A stretch of 64,000 bases of DNA from Shewanella sp. MR-4 (GCF_000014685.1 NC_008321.1:1981001-2045000), one strand, 5' to 3'. Numbered from the stretch's first letter, positions 27,581 through 35,952 are shown. Numbers and translations: made by a program. The notes: generated by a model from the letters alone, not told the origin.

Positions 27581-27994
27581 TCAGTCGGCGCTGATCTGAA
27601 CCTGGTACACCTCCATCTCGATGTAGTTACAGAAGTTCTCCAGTAACAGTCGTACCAGGCTGTCGGCGTGCTCGAGGTAGCAGCGGCCAAAGAAGCTGTT
27701 GTAGACCTGTTTCTCCTGAAACAGCACTTCCATTTCTTTCTCAAGCTCAGGGAAGGGGAAGGGGCCGCCGCAGTAGGCAAAGTCAGTGAAGTAATTGAGA
27801 TACCAGCAATCATTTTGGCGGTAGAGATTGATCTCCACTGGGTGATAACCGCCGCTCTCATAGCTGTAGTCGGGATCGCGGTAGTTAAAAGTGACGCTGT
27901 TGAGATCAGGGTGATTGAGTGCGGCCAGTTGCTGCTCCAACAATTCATAAAAGTGCTCTGGCAGTGGCAGGATGGTTTCGCGATGTATTTTCAT
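27581..27994 (-). CDS. DUF2787 family protein (copy 1)
   Basis: The product is 137 residues from the ATG at 27994 (MKIHRETILPLPE). It is a clear paralogue of the gene at 28184: both share an N-terminal (P)xxFYxxxE pattern, FNYRDPDYS / LNFRDPDYS, GG(Y/F)HPVE and a C-terminal MEVYQVQIS / MEAYEVQVS. DUF2787 proteins are small, acidic and found in Shewanella and Vibrio mobile regions; no function is known. A rho-independent terminator lies between it and the upstream copy, so the two are probably transcribed separately or with attenuation. Confidence 0.75.
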   Translation of the reverse strand: MKIHRETILPLPEHFYELLEQQLAALNHPDLNSVTFNYRDPDYSYESGGYHPVEINLYRQNDCWYLNYFTDFAYCGGPFPFPELEKEMEVLFQEKQVYNSFFGRCYLEHADSLVRLLLENFCNYIEMEVYQVQISAD

Positions 27995-28007
27995 GGTGGA
28001 CTCCAAA

Positions 28008-28040
28008 ACAAAAAGCCCGCGAACGACAGGCGTTGCGGGC
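28008..28040 (-). terminator. Rho-independent terminator between DUF2787 copies
   Basis: On the minus strand GCCCGCAACG pairs with CGTTCGCGGGC (one bulge), followed by TTTTTGTTTT. It would end the upstream DUF2787 transcript about 15 bases before the next start codon. Confidence 0.75.
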
Positions 28041-28183
28041 AGGGTAGGTTGTTAACGACAGGGGCTTGTCGCAATGAATTAGACTGATTAGCGCGGGAGT
28101 GATGCGCTTGGCCTGTTGATAGCGATAGAACTGAAACCGGTAGATATGATTAGGATGTTCGCGCGAAATGAGGGCGAGGCGAG

Positions 28184-28597
28184 TTAATCAAAGCTCACTT
28201 GCACCTCATAGGCTTCCATCTGGTAGTAACTGACAAAGTTATCGCTGAACAACTTAATCAGCCCCTGTGATTCCCGCTCAGTAATCCAGCCACTAAACAG
28301 GCTATAGACCTGCTTGCTGTTAAAGCAGATATCGATGTCTTTAACCAGTTCAGGGAAGGGATGACCGCGAAAAGCAAAGTCGGTAACGTACACTAAACGC
28401 CAATGTTCTTGCTGTTTCTCTAGTCGTACTTCGACGGGATGAAAGCCACCCGCTTCGGCGCTGTAGTCTGGGTCGCGAAAATTAAGGGTGATGGCGTTGG
28501 CATCTTTTGGATCGACGTTGGCCAGTTCCTTTTCAATCACTTGGTAAAAACGATCAGGCATCGCTGGCGGTTGGTTACGCTTGATGGTTAATGTCAT
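28184..28597 (-). CDS. DUF2787 family protein (copy 2)
   Basis: The product is 137 residues, paralogous to the gene at 27581-27994. Key shared stretches are LNFRDPDYSAEAGGFHPVEV, YVTDFAF and the C-terminal MEAYEVQVSFD. No signal peptide or membrane helix is visible. The ATG follows AAGGAATATCCC. It lies downstream of the CbeA-like antitoxin on the same strand, separated by 238 bases with a large hairpin. It occupies the position where a CbtA toxin would be expected, but it does not resemble CbtA. Function unknown. Confidence 0.75.
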   Translation of the reverse strand: MTLTIKRNQPPAMPDRFYQVIEKELANVDPKDANAITLNFRDPDYSAEAGGFHPVEVRLEKQQEHWRLVYVTDFAFRGHPFPELVKDIDICFNSKQVYSLFSGWITERESQGLIKLFSDNFVSYYQMEAYEVQVSFD

Positions 28598-28626
28598 GGG
28601 ATATTCCTTATTTAAAAACGGGCATA

Positions 28627-28664
28627 AGCAAGAGCTAAGGCGCAGTTACGCCTTAGCTCTTGCT
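28627..28664. repeat. 16-bp perfect inverted repeat
   Basis: AGCAAGAGCTAAGGCG and its exact inverse flank CAGTTA. On the minus strand it is followed by TATGCCCGTTTTTA, so it may terminate the CbeA-like transcript. Other bases of 28598-28835 hold no gene. Confidence 0.6.
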
Positions 28665-28835
28665 GTCTATGCGGTTTGAAAACAGTTGTTGGTCAAGCTG
28701 TTTAACGTGAGTCGCTATGGGCTACTTGCTAAGGTTTTTGAGCTGGGAGATTAAAGTTTGGTGGTTATGTTTAACGGATTAGTACTGGCTTACGATAATG
28801 AATGGGATATTGAGTCAGGGCGAAGTTGCTGGTGG

Positions 28836-29192
28836 TCAGTGGCTTAGCTTTGGTTTAGTTTCGGTTTGATAAATCGCAATATACAAATAACCGTGACTGC
28901 CAAGTGTGTCGGCCTCACAGGTAAAGCCAGCGTGTTCAATGCTAACGCAGTGCTGCTCTGTGGTATCAATCTCGCCGGTGGCCACCAGCCGCTCAAGCTG
29001 TTTAACCATCGCGGGAAAGGCCTCGACAAATTGTTGTTTAATGGCTGGTGGAAATTCACCAACAAAGCTTGCGCGGTCATGGAGATAATCCAAGTACAGA
29101 CCGCGTAAAATCAGTCTCGCACCAAAGCGGGGAGACACTTTACGGGGCAAGCCCCAGGCGTGCTCAATATCGAAAAGTTTTAGGGTTGTCAT
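28836..29192 (-). CDS. CbeA/YeeU-family type IV antitoxin without its toxin
   Basis: The product is 118 residues. It matches the CbeA (YeeU) family closely as remembered: WGLPRKVSPRFGARLI, YLHDRASF, AFPAMVKQLERLVATGEI, FTCEADTLGSHGYLYIAIY. CbeA counters CbtA (YeeV), which inhibits MreB and FtsZ, by promoting bundling of those polymers. In E. coli the order is radC-like (yeeS), yeeT, yeeU, yeeV. Here a radC-like gene and a small gene precede it in the same order, but no CbtA-type frame lies in the 238 bases downstream. The ATG follows AGAGGTCACT. Confidence 0.8.
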   Translation of the reverse strand: MTTLKLFDIEHAWGLPRKVSPRFGARLILRGLYLDYLHDRASFVGEFPPAIKQQFVEAFPAMVKQLERLVATGEIDTTEQHCVSIEHAGFTCEADTLGSHGYLYIAIYQTETKPKLSH

Positions 29193-29334
29193 AGTGACCT
29201 CTATGGTTAAAGGATGAAACTAAGGGAATGGCTTGCTTGTTAGCGGACTAGCGAGAGCGGTGATAAATGCCAAGGCGAGTACAAACGCTGAATACAGCTG
29301 GCTAGGTAGCTGGATATCGGGCAGGTAATCGTTT

Positions 29335-29697
29335 TTAGGTATGCACACTCCAATTAGGCTGTTCATTACTGCCATGGTTAAAGTACACCCCGTTGATCAC
29401 CCTTTGCCATTCTCCTGTTGGCACACCATAACTGTCACAGGGGCAAACATAGCGGCAAAAGGCAATTTCCTTGGGTAAGTGTTCAACCACATCACGGTGA
29501 AACACACTTAATACAGTTTTATGCAGCTTTGGATTCGGCGCCACAATCGGCTTGCCAATCACTTGGCCCATGGCATTAAGTGGCCGCACAAACATCGGCA
29601 AAATGAGTTCAACCGCTAAACGGTTACGTAGCTCAGGAAAAGCAGCGCAGGCTTCGGCAACACAGGCCTGTGAAAAGCTATCAGTAAATTCAATCAT
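29335..29697 (-). CDS. Hypothetical protein between RadC-like and CbeA-like genes
   Basis: The product is 120 residues from the ATG at 29697 (MIEFTDSFSQACVAEA), which has a strong AAGGAGTCCACC upstream; longer frames are not supported. I do not recognise it. It has three cysteines in FCRYVCPCDSYG near residue 85 that could bind metal, and a C-terminal WQRVINGVYFNHGSN. It lies 40 bases after the RadC-like stop and is probably co-transcribed. It occupies the place of yeeT in the E. coli radC-yeeT-yeeU order but is longer. Confidence 0.65.
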   Translation of the reverse strand: MIEFTDSFSQACVAEACAAFPELRNRLAVELILPMFVRPLNAMGQVIGKPIVAPNPKLHKTVLSVFHRDVVEHLPKEIAFCRYVCPCDSYGVPTGEWQRVINGVYFNHGSNEQPNWSVHT

Positions 29698-29737
29698 GGT
29701 GGACTCCTTAAAAAGGTGTGGCAGGTTTAAACGTTGG

Positions 29738-30232
29738 CTAGAGCAAGCCGCGCTCAGCAAAGGACACTGGCGTGCGGCCAACCACGATATGGTCAAGCAC
29801 GCGCACATCGATAAGCGCTAAAGCATCGGTTAACCGTTGAGTGATGTACTTATCTGCAGCCGAAGGTTCAGACTCACCGGAGGGATGGTTATGGGCAAAA
29901 ATCACTGCAGCGGCATTGACAGCCAACACAGCCTTAACCACCTCCCGTGGATAAACACTGGCGGCATCTAAGGTGCCAAAGAACAACTCTTTAAACTCGA
30001 GTAATTGATGCTGATTATCGAGCAGCATTACCGCAAACACCTCCCGCTCATAACCGCCGAGTTTGTAAGTTAAAAAATCCTTAGTGGCTTGAGGGTTGGT
30101 ATAGGCGTCCTTCTTCACATAGCGCTCGGCAATGATATTGGCGGCAGAGGCTAGGATCGCTTCGGCAGTTTGCGGCCAATGGTTTATAGGTTGGTCTATT
30201 GAGTTGTTAGGTTCAGTCGCTTTTGTTGACAT
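29738..30232 (-). CDS. RadC-like JAB domain protein (YeeS/YkfG type)
   Basis: The product is 164 residues from the ATG at 30232 (MSTKATEPN), chosen because AAGGAGCCTGAT stands before it. The C-terminal ~120 residues are a JAB/MPN+ metalloprotease-like fold with the motif FAHNHPSGESEPSAADKY, i.e. HxH...S...D. It lacks the N-terminal helix-hairpin-helix of chromosomal RadC, as do YeeS, YkfG and YfjY of cryptic prophages. The function is unknown; repair roles for RadC have been retracted. It begins the minus-strand block ending with the recombinase, and diverges from the AlpA-like gene at 30355. Confidence 0.9.
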   Translation of the reverse strand: MSTKATEPNNSIDQPINHWPQTAEAILASAANIIAERYVKKDAYTNPQATKDFLTYKLGGYEREVFAVMLLDNQHQLLEFKELFFGTLDAASVYPREVVKAVLAVNAAAVIFAHNHPSGESEPSAADKYITQRLTDALALIDVRVLDHIVVGRTPVSFAERGLL

Positions 30233-30354
30233 ATCAGGCTCCTTGAAAGCGTTAATGGGCTTATGCACTGGAGTGATATATATCTAAAAATATTTGGAAA
30301 AGTTAAAAATTACTGGCATATCTAATGGAATGAAACCATTACCAAGAGTTCAGC

Positions 30355-30549
30355 ATGACACCAAACATAAAGCTAATTCGAATTAAAGACGTAATTGACA
30401 CTACTGGCTTAGCCCGTTCAACCATTTACAAGTACGTCGATAAAGGTATTTTTCCTAAAGCTGTGACATTGGGCCTTAGAGCCGTTGCATGGGTAGAAAG
30501 TGAAATACAAGGGTGGATTTTGGCAAGCTTTAGGGTAATTAATTGTTAG
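30355..30549 (+). CDS. Second AlpA family regulator
   Basis: The product is 64 residues. IRIKDVIDTTGLARSTIYKYV is the helix-turn-helix, followed by GIFPKAVTLGLRAVAWVESEIQGW, the usual AlpA continuation. It differs clearly from the AlpA-like gene at 22552, in line with the block being a second element. It is divergent from radC-like and could control that promoter. After the tryptophan the C-terminus (ILASFRVINC) is not the usual basic tail and may be altered. Confidence 0.85.
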   Translation: MTPNIKLIRIKDVIDTTGLARSTIYKYVDKGIFPKAVTLGLRAVAWVESEIQGWILASFRVINC

Positions 30550-30615
30550 GTAGTAATCGACATCAACCAAAATGAAAAACAAAGAGCTGTAATAGGCAAT
30601 ATTGATTCAAATGCA

Positions 30616-30643
30616 TTGAAAAATGGTTGTTTTTCTGTAAATT
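30616..30643 (+). promoter_or_regulatory. Possible sigma-70 promoter of the RtcR-like gene
   Basis: TTGAAA, 16 bases, TAAATT. It is the best -35/-10 pair I see in the 177-base gap before the regulator; the -10 is weak. Confidence 0.35.
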
Positions 30644-30726
30644 ATCAAACGCTACAAGTCTGACGAACAACAGCCAACATGACATGTTTGCTTTTACTAT
30701 TGATAAATTTAAATATTGGTTTAGGG

Positions 30727-32223
30727 ATGAACATAATTAACGAAAAAGTGTTGGTTAGTTGGATTGGTGGCAACGATTTAGAATCAAAGGCGAGTAAAAT
30801 GACTGGCCCTATATGGGCGACAGTATCTGATGTTACCTTTGATAGGCTTGAGCTTATTTACAATTATCCGTCGGATCTAGTTACTCCATACCTTGAACTA
30901 CTCACTGGCAATCTGAGTTGTCCAGTCAACGCACGTAAGGCCGATTTATCCTCGCCAATTAATTTTGGAGAAATTTACCTCGCTGCAGAACGGCTACTGG
31001 ACGTTATTAGTTGTGAAACCATTGCACTGTCTATTTTATTGAGTCCAGGTACACCTGCTATGCAGGCTGTATGGATATTACTCGGTAAAACTCGATTCGC
31101 CTGCAACTTTTATCAAGCATCAAAAGAACAAGGCGTTAATATTGTAGAAATTCCTTTTAAGCTCACTGCTGAATATATTCCTTCGATGACTAATCTAGCC
31201 CCTACTGAATTTGGGCAACTTGGTCTATTGGACTCTGATGCTGATCCTGCCTTTGATGACATTATTACCCTTGATCCTGAAATGTTACTACTTAAAGCCA
31301 AGGCACAAGTTTTAGCATCGCATGAAGTATCTGTGCTGATTTGTGGTGAGAGTGGTACCGGCAAAGAGATGTTTGCTCGGGCAATTCATAATGCAAGTGC
31401 GAGAAGGGATAAACCATTTGTTGCGGTCAATTGTGGCGCATTTCCCTCAGAACTTATTGATTCAATACTTTTTGGTCATAAAAAGGGGGCTTTTACTGGT
31501 GCGGTTTCAGATAAGGTAGGAGTTTTTGAATTGGCACATTCAGGTACTCTTTTTTTGGATGAGTTTGGCGAGCTTGATAGTTCAGCCCAAGTCAGGCTAC
31601 TTAGAGTATTACAAGATGGTAAATTCACTCGCTTGGGAGATAGTAAAGAACGTAGCAGCAATTTTCGTTTGATCACAGCAACTAATCGAGACTTGATGGC
31701 TGACGTTTCCAAGGGTAGGTTCAGGGAGGATTTATTCTATAGGGTTGCCATTGGTGTGTTGTCCTTACCACCTCTAAGGTCTCGACAAAGCGATTTAGAC
31801 CATCTAGCAGATCAGTTTACCGCCATGCTCACACAAGAATACCCTTCACTAGGTGGTAAAAAAATTTCCACTGCTGCAAAAAAAATTATCAGTAATCATC
31901 GTTGGCCTGGAAATATCAGAGAGCTGAAAGCAACGATTCTTAGGGCAGCCTTATGGTCTGAAACTGCCGTATTGGAAGACGTTGATATACTCAGGGCGAT
32001 ACTTTCGACGCTCCAAAATAGTGAGAGCATTCTCGAAAGAGATATATCAAAAGGTGTTGATATAAAAAGTATTATTGATCTAGTAGAGCGGCACTATTTA
32101 GAACGAGGATTGGCATTTACGTCAGGGAATAAACGTAAAACGGCGTTGTTACTCGGCTACAACAATCACCAAACTTTAAATAATCGCCTTAAAAAACTCG
32201 GCCTAGAAAACGACAATGACTAA
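30727..32223 (+). CDS. RtcR-like sigma-54 activator with CARF-like sensor domain
   Basis: The product is 498 residues from the ATG at 30727 (MNIINEKVLVSWIGG). The N-terminal ~165 residues parallel the RtcR sensor half: DRLELIYNY, NFGEIYLAAERLL and LSPGTPAMQAVWILLG correspond in order to DRLELL, DFEEVY and the TTGTHVAQICWFLL region of E. coli RtcR, a CARF-type Rossmann domain. The AAA+ domain (about 190-425) has Walker A GESGTGKE, the sigma-54 contact loop GAFTGA, Walker B TLFLDEFGEL and the R-finger region. The C-terminus is a Fis-type helix-turn-helix (RKTALLLGYNNHQTLNNRL). A sigma-54 promoter lies just downstream, before the MoxR-like gene. The expected ligand is RNA with 2',3'-cyclic phosphate or a cyclic oligonucleotide, by analogy only. 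Confidence 0.88.
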   Translation: MNIINEKVLVSWIGGNDLESKASKMTGPIWATVSDVTFDRLELIYNYPSDLVTPYLELLTGNLSCPVNARKADLSSPINFGEIYLAAERLLDVISCETIALSILLSPGTPAMQAVWILLGKTRFACNFYQASKEQGVNIVEIPFKLTAEYIPSMTNLAPTEFGQLGLLDSDADPAFDDIITLDPEMLLLKAKAQVLASHEVSVLICGESGTGKEMFARAIHNASARRDKPFVAVNCGAFPSELIDSILFGHKKGAFTGAVSDKVGVFELAHSGTLFLDEFGELDSSAQVRLLRVLQDGKFTRLGDSKERSSNFRLITATNRDLMADVSKGRFREDLFYRVAIGVLSLPPLRSRQSDLDHLADQFTAMLTQEYPSLGGKKISTAAKKIISNHRWPGNIRELKATILRAALWSETAVLEDVDILRAILSTLQNSESILERDISKGVDIKSIIDLVERHYLERGLAFTSGNKRKTALLLGYNNHQTLNNRLKKLGLENDND

Positions 32224-32224
32224 A

Positions 32225-32241
32225 TTGGCATAAAAGTCGCT
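32225..32241 (+). promoter_or_regulatory. Sigma-54 (-24/-12) promoter of the MoxR-VWA-HEPN operon
   Basis: TTGGCATAAAAGTCGCT has GG at 32227-32228 and GC at 32239-32240 with exactly 10 bases between, the required sigma-54 spacing, and TGGCA fits the -24 consensus. Transcription would start near 32252, ahead of the AAGGAG at 32287. It stands directly after a gene for a sigma-54 activator. Confidence 0.7.
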
Positions 32242-32299
32242 ACATGGGTTTGACCCTGAATTAAGCCAGGGATTGCAATTCAACATAAGGAGCTCCACT

Positions 32300-33829
32300 G
32301 TGACACAATTAACGGCAATACAACCACTCTCACGTAAAGATAAACTCTCACAGCTAATGGCTGAGATGAATGTTGGTCTGTTAGAGCGAAAAGAACAAAT
32401 TAAGCTGATTTTACTAGCTGCGCTTGCTGGTGAGCATGTTTTGCTTGTAGGTCCTCCGGGCACCGCAAAGAGTGAACTGGCCAAACGGCTAAAAAATATC
32501 TTTGTTGAAGCGAGTTATTTTGAGCGTTTGTTGACACGTTTTTCTGTCCCAGAAGAAGTCTTTGGGCCTCTTTCTATTCGTGCATTAGAGGATGATAGGT
32601 ATGTTCGTTTAACTAGTGGTTATCTACCTGATGCATCAGTAGCTTTTATTGATGAAATCTTTAAAGCAAACAGTGCCATTTTGAATAGTCTTTTAACCAT
32701 ATTAAACGAGCGAGAATTTGATAATGGTAATCGTCGATACAAGGTGCCCTTAATTTCGGTTATTGCTGCGAGTAACGAGTTACCTGAAGGTGAGGAGCTT
32801 TCTGCTTTATATGATCGCTTTATGTTACGTAGTTTTGTCGGTCCATTGTCTGATAGTTCATTTAGCGAATTATTGCAGCTTTCAGCTGAAAAATTTGAGC
32901 CTGAGCTGAATATCCGACTCAAGCTAGAAGATCTTACTGAGGTGCAGCAGTTAGCTGACAAGGTTACCCTGAGTTCTTCTGTGCTGGCATTGTGTAAAGA
33001 GTTTCGGGCCTATTTAAACCGAGAGAATATTTACGTTTCGGATAGACGTTGGCTCAAGTTGATAAAACTGATGAAGGTATCAGCATTCACCTCTGGATTG
33101 ACGCAAGTGAGTAACTATGATGCATGGGTTTTACCTCATTGTCTGTGGAATAAGCCGGAGGAGTTTTCTGGGCTGCAAGAACTCTATAATCAAGCTGTAG
33201 CCATCAATGGTGATTTTACCGATGAACGTGCATCAAGTTTAGTGGCAACTTGGGAAGGACGATTAAAGGCTGATAAGTCACAACAAAAGCAGAAAGTAGA
33301 CAACAAAGGTCGGCCACTGTTTATTAATGATAAAGGTAAGCAGACATTACAATCCTCTGGAGAAGTCCAAAAAACAAATGCTAAAGGTGAAGTTCTCTAT
33401 TGGGATGACTATGACAATAAAGAGACAACTTCAAGTCGCGGGCGTTATAGCTCTTCATTAAATGCAATTATGATTAATCAAGCATTTAAACCCGTTATGG
33501 AATCAATTAGTTATTCTGAAGACCATATTAAGGGGCGTGTTGCTGGCGTAGAAGAAATTCTTGCGGTGATAAAAAACCACATCAACGCTTTAAGCAAACA
33601 GCGAGAAGATGCTAAGACAGTATTTGAAAGCCATCTTTGGTTAAATCCTGAACTGCTTTCTAAAGTGATTGCGAGTTTAGATAACGCCCTTGAATACAGC
33701 CATAAATTATCCAATCGTCTGGTAAAAGTGAAACAGGGTTTTGAAGCCTTGCCACGGGAACAAGAAGTTGATTTGTCGGACACTAGCATTTCAGTTGATG
33801 CAGTGTTAGAGGGTGAACTCTGTGAATGA
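32300..33829 (+). CDS. MoxR/RavA-like AAA+ ATPase
   Basis: The product is 509 residues from the GTG at 32300 (MTQLTAIQPL), preceded by AAGGAG at 32287-32292; a TTG at 32273 is poorer. MoxR motifs are clear: Walker A GPPGTAKS (about 51-58), RFSVPEEVFGPLS, Walker B AFIDEIFKA (about 114-122), sensor 1 AASNELP. The C-terminal half has RavA-like helices and a charged insertion (about 320-385) with repeated NKG/DKG/NAKG motifs. MoxR ATPases act with VWA partners as chaperone-like remodelling pairs. The partner is the next gene, which overlaps this one by a few bases. It should be under the RtcR-like activator. Confidence 0.9.
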   Translation: MTQLTAIQPLSRKDKLSQLMAEMNVGLLERKEQIKLILLAALAGEHVLLVGPPGTAKSELAKRLKNIFVEASYFERLLTRFSVPEEVFGPLSIRALEDDRYVRLTSGYLPDASVAFIDEIFKANSAILNSLLTILNEREFDNGNRRYKVPLISVIAASNELPEGEELSALYDRFMLRSFVGPLSDSSFSELLQLSAEKFEPELNIRLKLEDLTEVQQLADKVTLSSSVLALCKEFRAYLNRENIYVSDRRWLKLIKLMKVSAFTSGLTQVSNYDAWVLPHCLWNKPEEFSGLQELYNQAVAINGDFTDERASSLVATWEGRLKADKSQQKQKVDNKGRPLFINDKGKQTLQSSGEVQKTNAKGEVLYWDDYDNKETTSSRGRYSSSLNAIMINQAFKPVMESISYSEDHIKGRVAGVEEILAVIKNHINALSKQREDAKTVFESHLWLNPELLSKVIASLDNALEYSHKLSNRLVKVKQGFEALPREQEVDLSDTSISVDAVLEGELCE

Positions 33830-35405
33830 ACAAAAACCAACACAGCAGGCTCCTGCACTTAATATTTTAGCTGGTTTGGAGCGGCAGTTAGTTGATATTG
33901 ATTTATTACCTGATTCGTTGGTGCCAGCTGTAGTTACCCTTCCAGGAGGCGATTTATCTACTCGCTGTATGACTATCGCATTATTGCGAAATCAGTTGTT
34001 GGCGGGAGAGTCATTGTCACAACCTTGCCCTTGGTTACCTGAGGCCGTTCAGCAAAACATTGTTAGTGTAATTAGCCGTTCAGGTGTTGCAACTTATTGT
34101 CAAAATAATCCGCAAGTCACCGATGCCTTGATACTGGATTTACTATCTGCTCTTGAAGGTGCTCAGACAAGAGCATTAATCCTTGCTCGGCAATTAGCTC
34201 AAATCAAATATAAGCAAGCGTTAGAAGTGCTGAAAGAAGAATTCGCTGTTACCCATATCAAAAGCAATTCAGCCAAACTTAAAAATTCACTTGTTCTTTC
34301 AGATGCAAAAAAACTTGAATGTCAGCTCCAGGCTGAATTAGAGGCCTGGTTGCAGTTAATTAATGCTAATGGACAACATCCATTTGCATTGCCATCAGTT
34401 TGGGCCGAAAGGTTGGAAGTCTGGCAAATACTTTCAGAGATTTTTGATGATTTAGGTGTGGTCACTGGTCTTGGTTGGGGCCTATCGAAAGGAATGCTGC
34501 AAAGCCATGGTTGGATGAACATGGTGCGATTACAGAAGCTCGTCGAGCAAATCCCACAATTGCGTGAAGTGATTGAAACCCTGGGGCGCATGAAAGATTG
34601 CGACGGTGAGCCCGTGATTGAAGAAATTATCTCTAAGATGAGCGTAACGAAAAAACGCGATAAAGAGATTTCTATGCCGCTTGTGCCAATGGAAACCAAG
34701 GGGATCACTCGTTCTGACTCAATTAGTCGAATGTTGCCTCAAGAAGCGGCTTTTTTGGGGCATCCAGTCCTTAAAAAACTTTGGCATGCCCGACGAGCTG
34801 AGCATGCATTGCTCAGTTATGCTGTTGAAGGCACGGACGTCATCACTGAAGAAGTTACATTTGAGCAAGAGGTTAAGGAAGAAAAAGCTGGCTTCAAAAT
34901 AAATCGTAACCGTGGTCCCATGATTGTTTGTCTAGATACTTCTGGTTCCATGCAAGGAACACCAGAGAATGTTGCCAAGGCGCTGGTGTTGCAATGTATC
35001 AGTGTGGCTAAAACCGAAAAACGTGCTTGTTATGTTTACCTATTTGGTAGCAGGGGAGAAGTGACAGAAATGGAGCTGACACCCGATGCTGAGGGTTTAG
35101 AGCGGATGATACTTTTTCTGTCCATGTCATTCGGCGGCGGTACAGATGCAGAGGGACCACTTAATTTGGCTCTTGATCAAAGTGATAAAAATAAATGGCA
35201 TCAAGCAGATATATTGCTCGTTAGCGATGGTGAATTTGCGGTGTCTTCTGGACTAACCCGTAAAATTAGTCATCGTAAGGATAATAGCGGATTGAGTATT
35301 CATGGGATTGTTATTGGGTCGAGTTTGTCGCCGATGGACAAGATCTGTGACCCGTTGCATCAGTTTTCAAGTTGGTTAGACCTGCAAAATAACGTATATC
35401 AGTGA
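33822..35405 (+). CDS. VWA domain protein (ViaA/CoxE-like partner of MoxR)
   Basis: The product is 527 residues from the GTG at 33822; a GTG at 33813 is possible. The C-terminal von Willebrand A domain has a complete metal-ion-dependent adhesion site: VCLDTSGSMQ (about 366-375), FGGGTDAEGPL (about 434) and LLVSDGEF (about 463). The N-terminal ~350 residues are helical, as in ViaA, and would contact the ATPase. Its start overlaps the end of the MoxR-like gene by 8 bases, indicating translational coupling. MoxR-VWA pairs occur in predicted NTP-dependent conflict systems, where the VWA protein is the adaptor to an effector; the effector here would be the next gene. Confidence 0.9.
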   Translation: MNEQKPTQQAPALNILAGLERQLVDIDLLPDSLVPAVVTLPGGDLSTRCMTIALLRNQLLAGESLSQPCPWLPEAVQQNIVSVISRSGVATYCQNNPQVTDALILDLLSALEGAQTRALILARQLAQIKYKQALEVLKEEFAVTHIKSNSAKLKNSLVLSDAKKLECQLQAELEAWLQLINANGQHPFALPSVWAERLEVWQILSEIFDDLGVVTGLGWGLSKGMLQSHGWMNMVRLQKLVEQIPQLREVIETLGRMKDCDGEPVIEEIISKMSVTKKRDKEISMPLVPMETKGITRSDSISRMLPQEAAFLGHPVLKKLWHARRAEHALLSYAVEGTDVITEEVTFEQEVKEEKAGFKINRNRGPMIVCLDTSGSMQGTPENVAKALVLQCISVAKTEKRACYVYLFGSRGEVTEMELTPDAEGLERMILFLSMSFGGGTDAEGPLNLALDQSDKNKWHQADILLVSDGEFAVSSGLTRKISHRKDNSGLSIHGIVIGSSLSPMDKICDPLHQFSSWLDLQNNVYQ

Positions 35406-35418
35406 TAAGGGAGCATGT

Positions 35419-35952
35419 GTGACAAAAGCTAAAGATAATTTTGAAAAGGCAATTCAAGATGCTGAATGGATTTTAGAAGCCTATGACCATTTAAACAAAA
35501 TTGAAGGTAGGGAAAGAGAACCTGAGGAGCTTAAGCGGGCTGCATTGATCATGACCTTAACCGCTTGGGAAACCTATGTCGAAGATGTCATTGAGGAAAA
35601 GTTGACAGCAGATTTGAGAACCCTGGCTGGCTCGAATGTTGGAAAATTTATTACATCGACACTGGAAAAAGAGCTTTGGTATTTCAATACGCCTAACTCC
35701 AAAAATACTAAGGGAATATTTGAGCGTTTTTTATACATAGATGTGACAGAGAAATGGACCTGGATTGATGGTGATATTGAGCAAGTTAAATCCAAACTAA
35801 ACCAATGGATAAAAAAGCGAGGTGAAGCAGTTCATCGGTCTATTAATGACAAACAAGCGACTCATTTAGTAAGCCGGCCTGATATGAAAAAATGCCTGAC
35901 TTTTTTTAAAAAGCTCGTAGAAACAACAGATTCAGCTATTGAATCAGCATAA
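35419..35952 (+). CDS. HEPN-family putative RNase, probable effector
   Basis: The product is 177 residues from a GTG 13 bases after the VWA stop, after GGGAGCATGT. It is all helical, with TLTAWETYVEDVIEEKL in the first half and WIKKRGEAVHRS in the second; Arg134 and His139 form the RX4H motif of HEPN ribonucleases. The layout fits RiboL-PSP-HEPN-like proteins. As the last gene of the sigma-54-driven operon it is the natural effector: RNA cleavage by HEPN enzymes leaves 2',3'-cyclic phosphates, the kind of signal RtcR is thought to sense. This link is inference. Dimerisation is expected for HEPN proteins. Confidence 0.72.
   Translation: MTKAKDNFEKAIQDAEWILEAYDHLNKIEGREREPEELKRAALIMTLTAWETYVEDVIEEKLTADLRTLAGSNVGKFITSTLEKELWYFNTPNSKNTKGIFERFLYIDVTEKWTWIDGDIEQVKSKLNQWIKKRGEAVHRSINDKQATHLVSRPDMKKCLTFFKKLVETTDSAIESA

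Noticed and set aside
28008..28087. Plus-strand protein covering the DUF2787 copy 1 region (27668-28087)
   Set aside because: It is antisense to a paralogous pair whose shared motifs prove the minus strand is coding.
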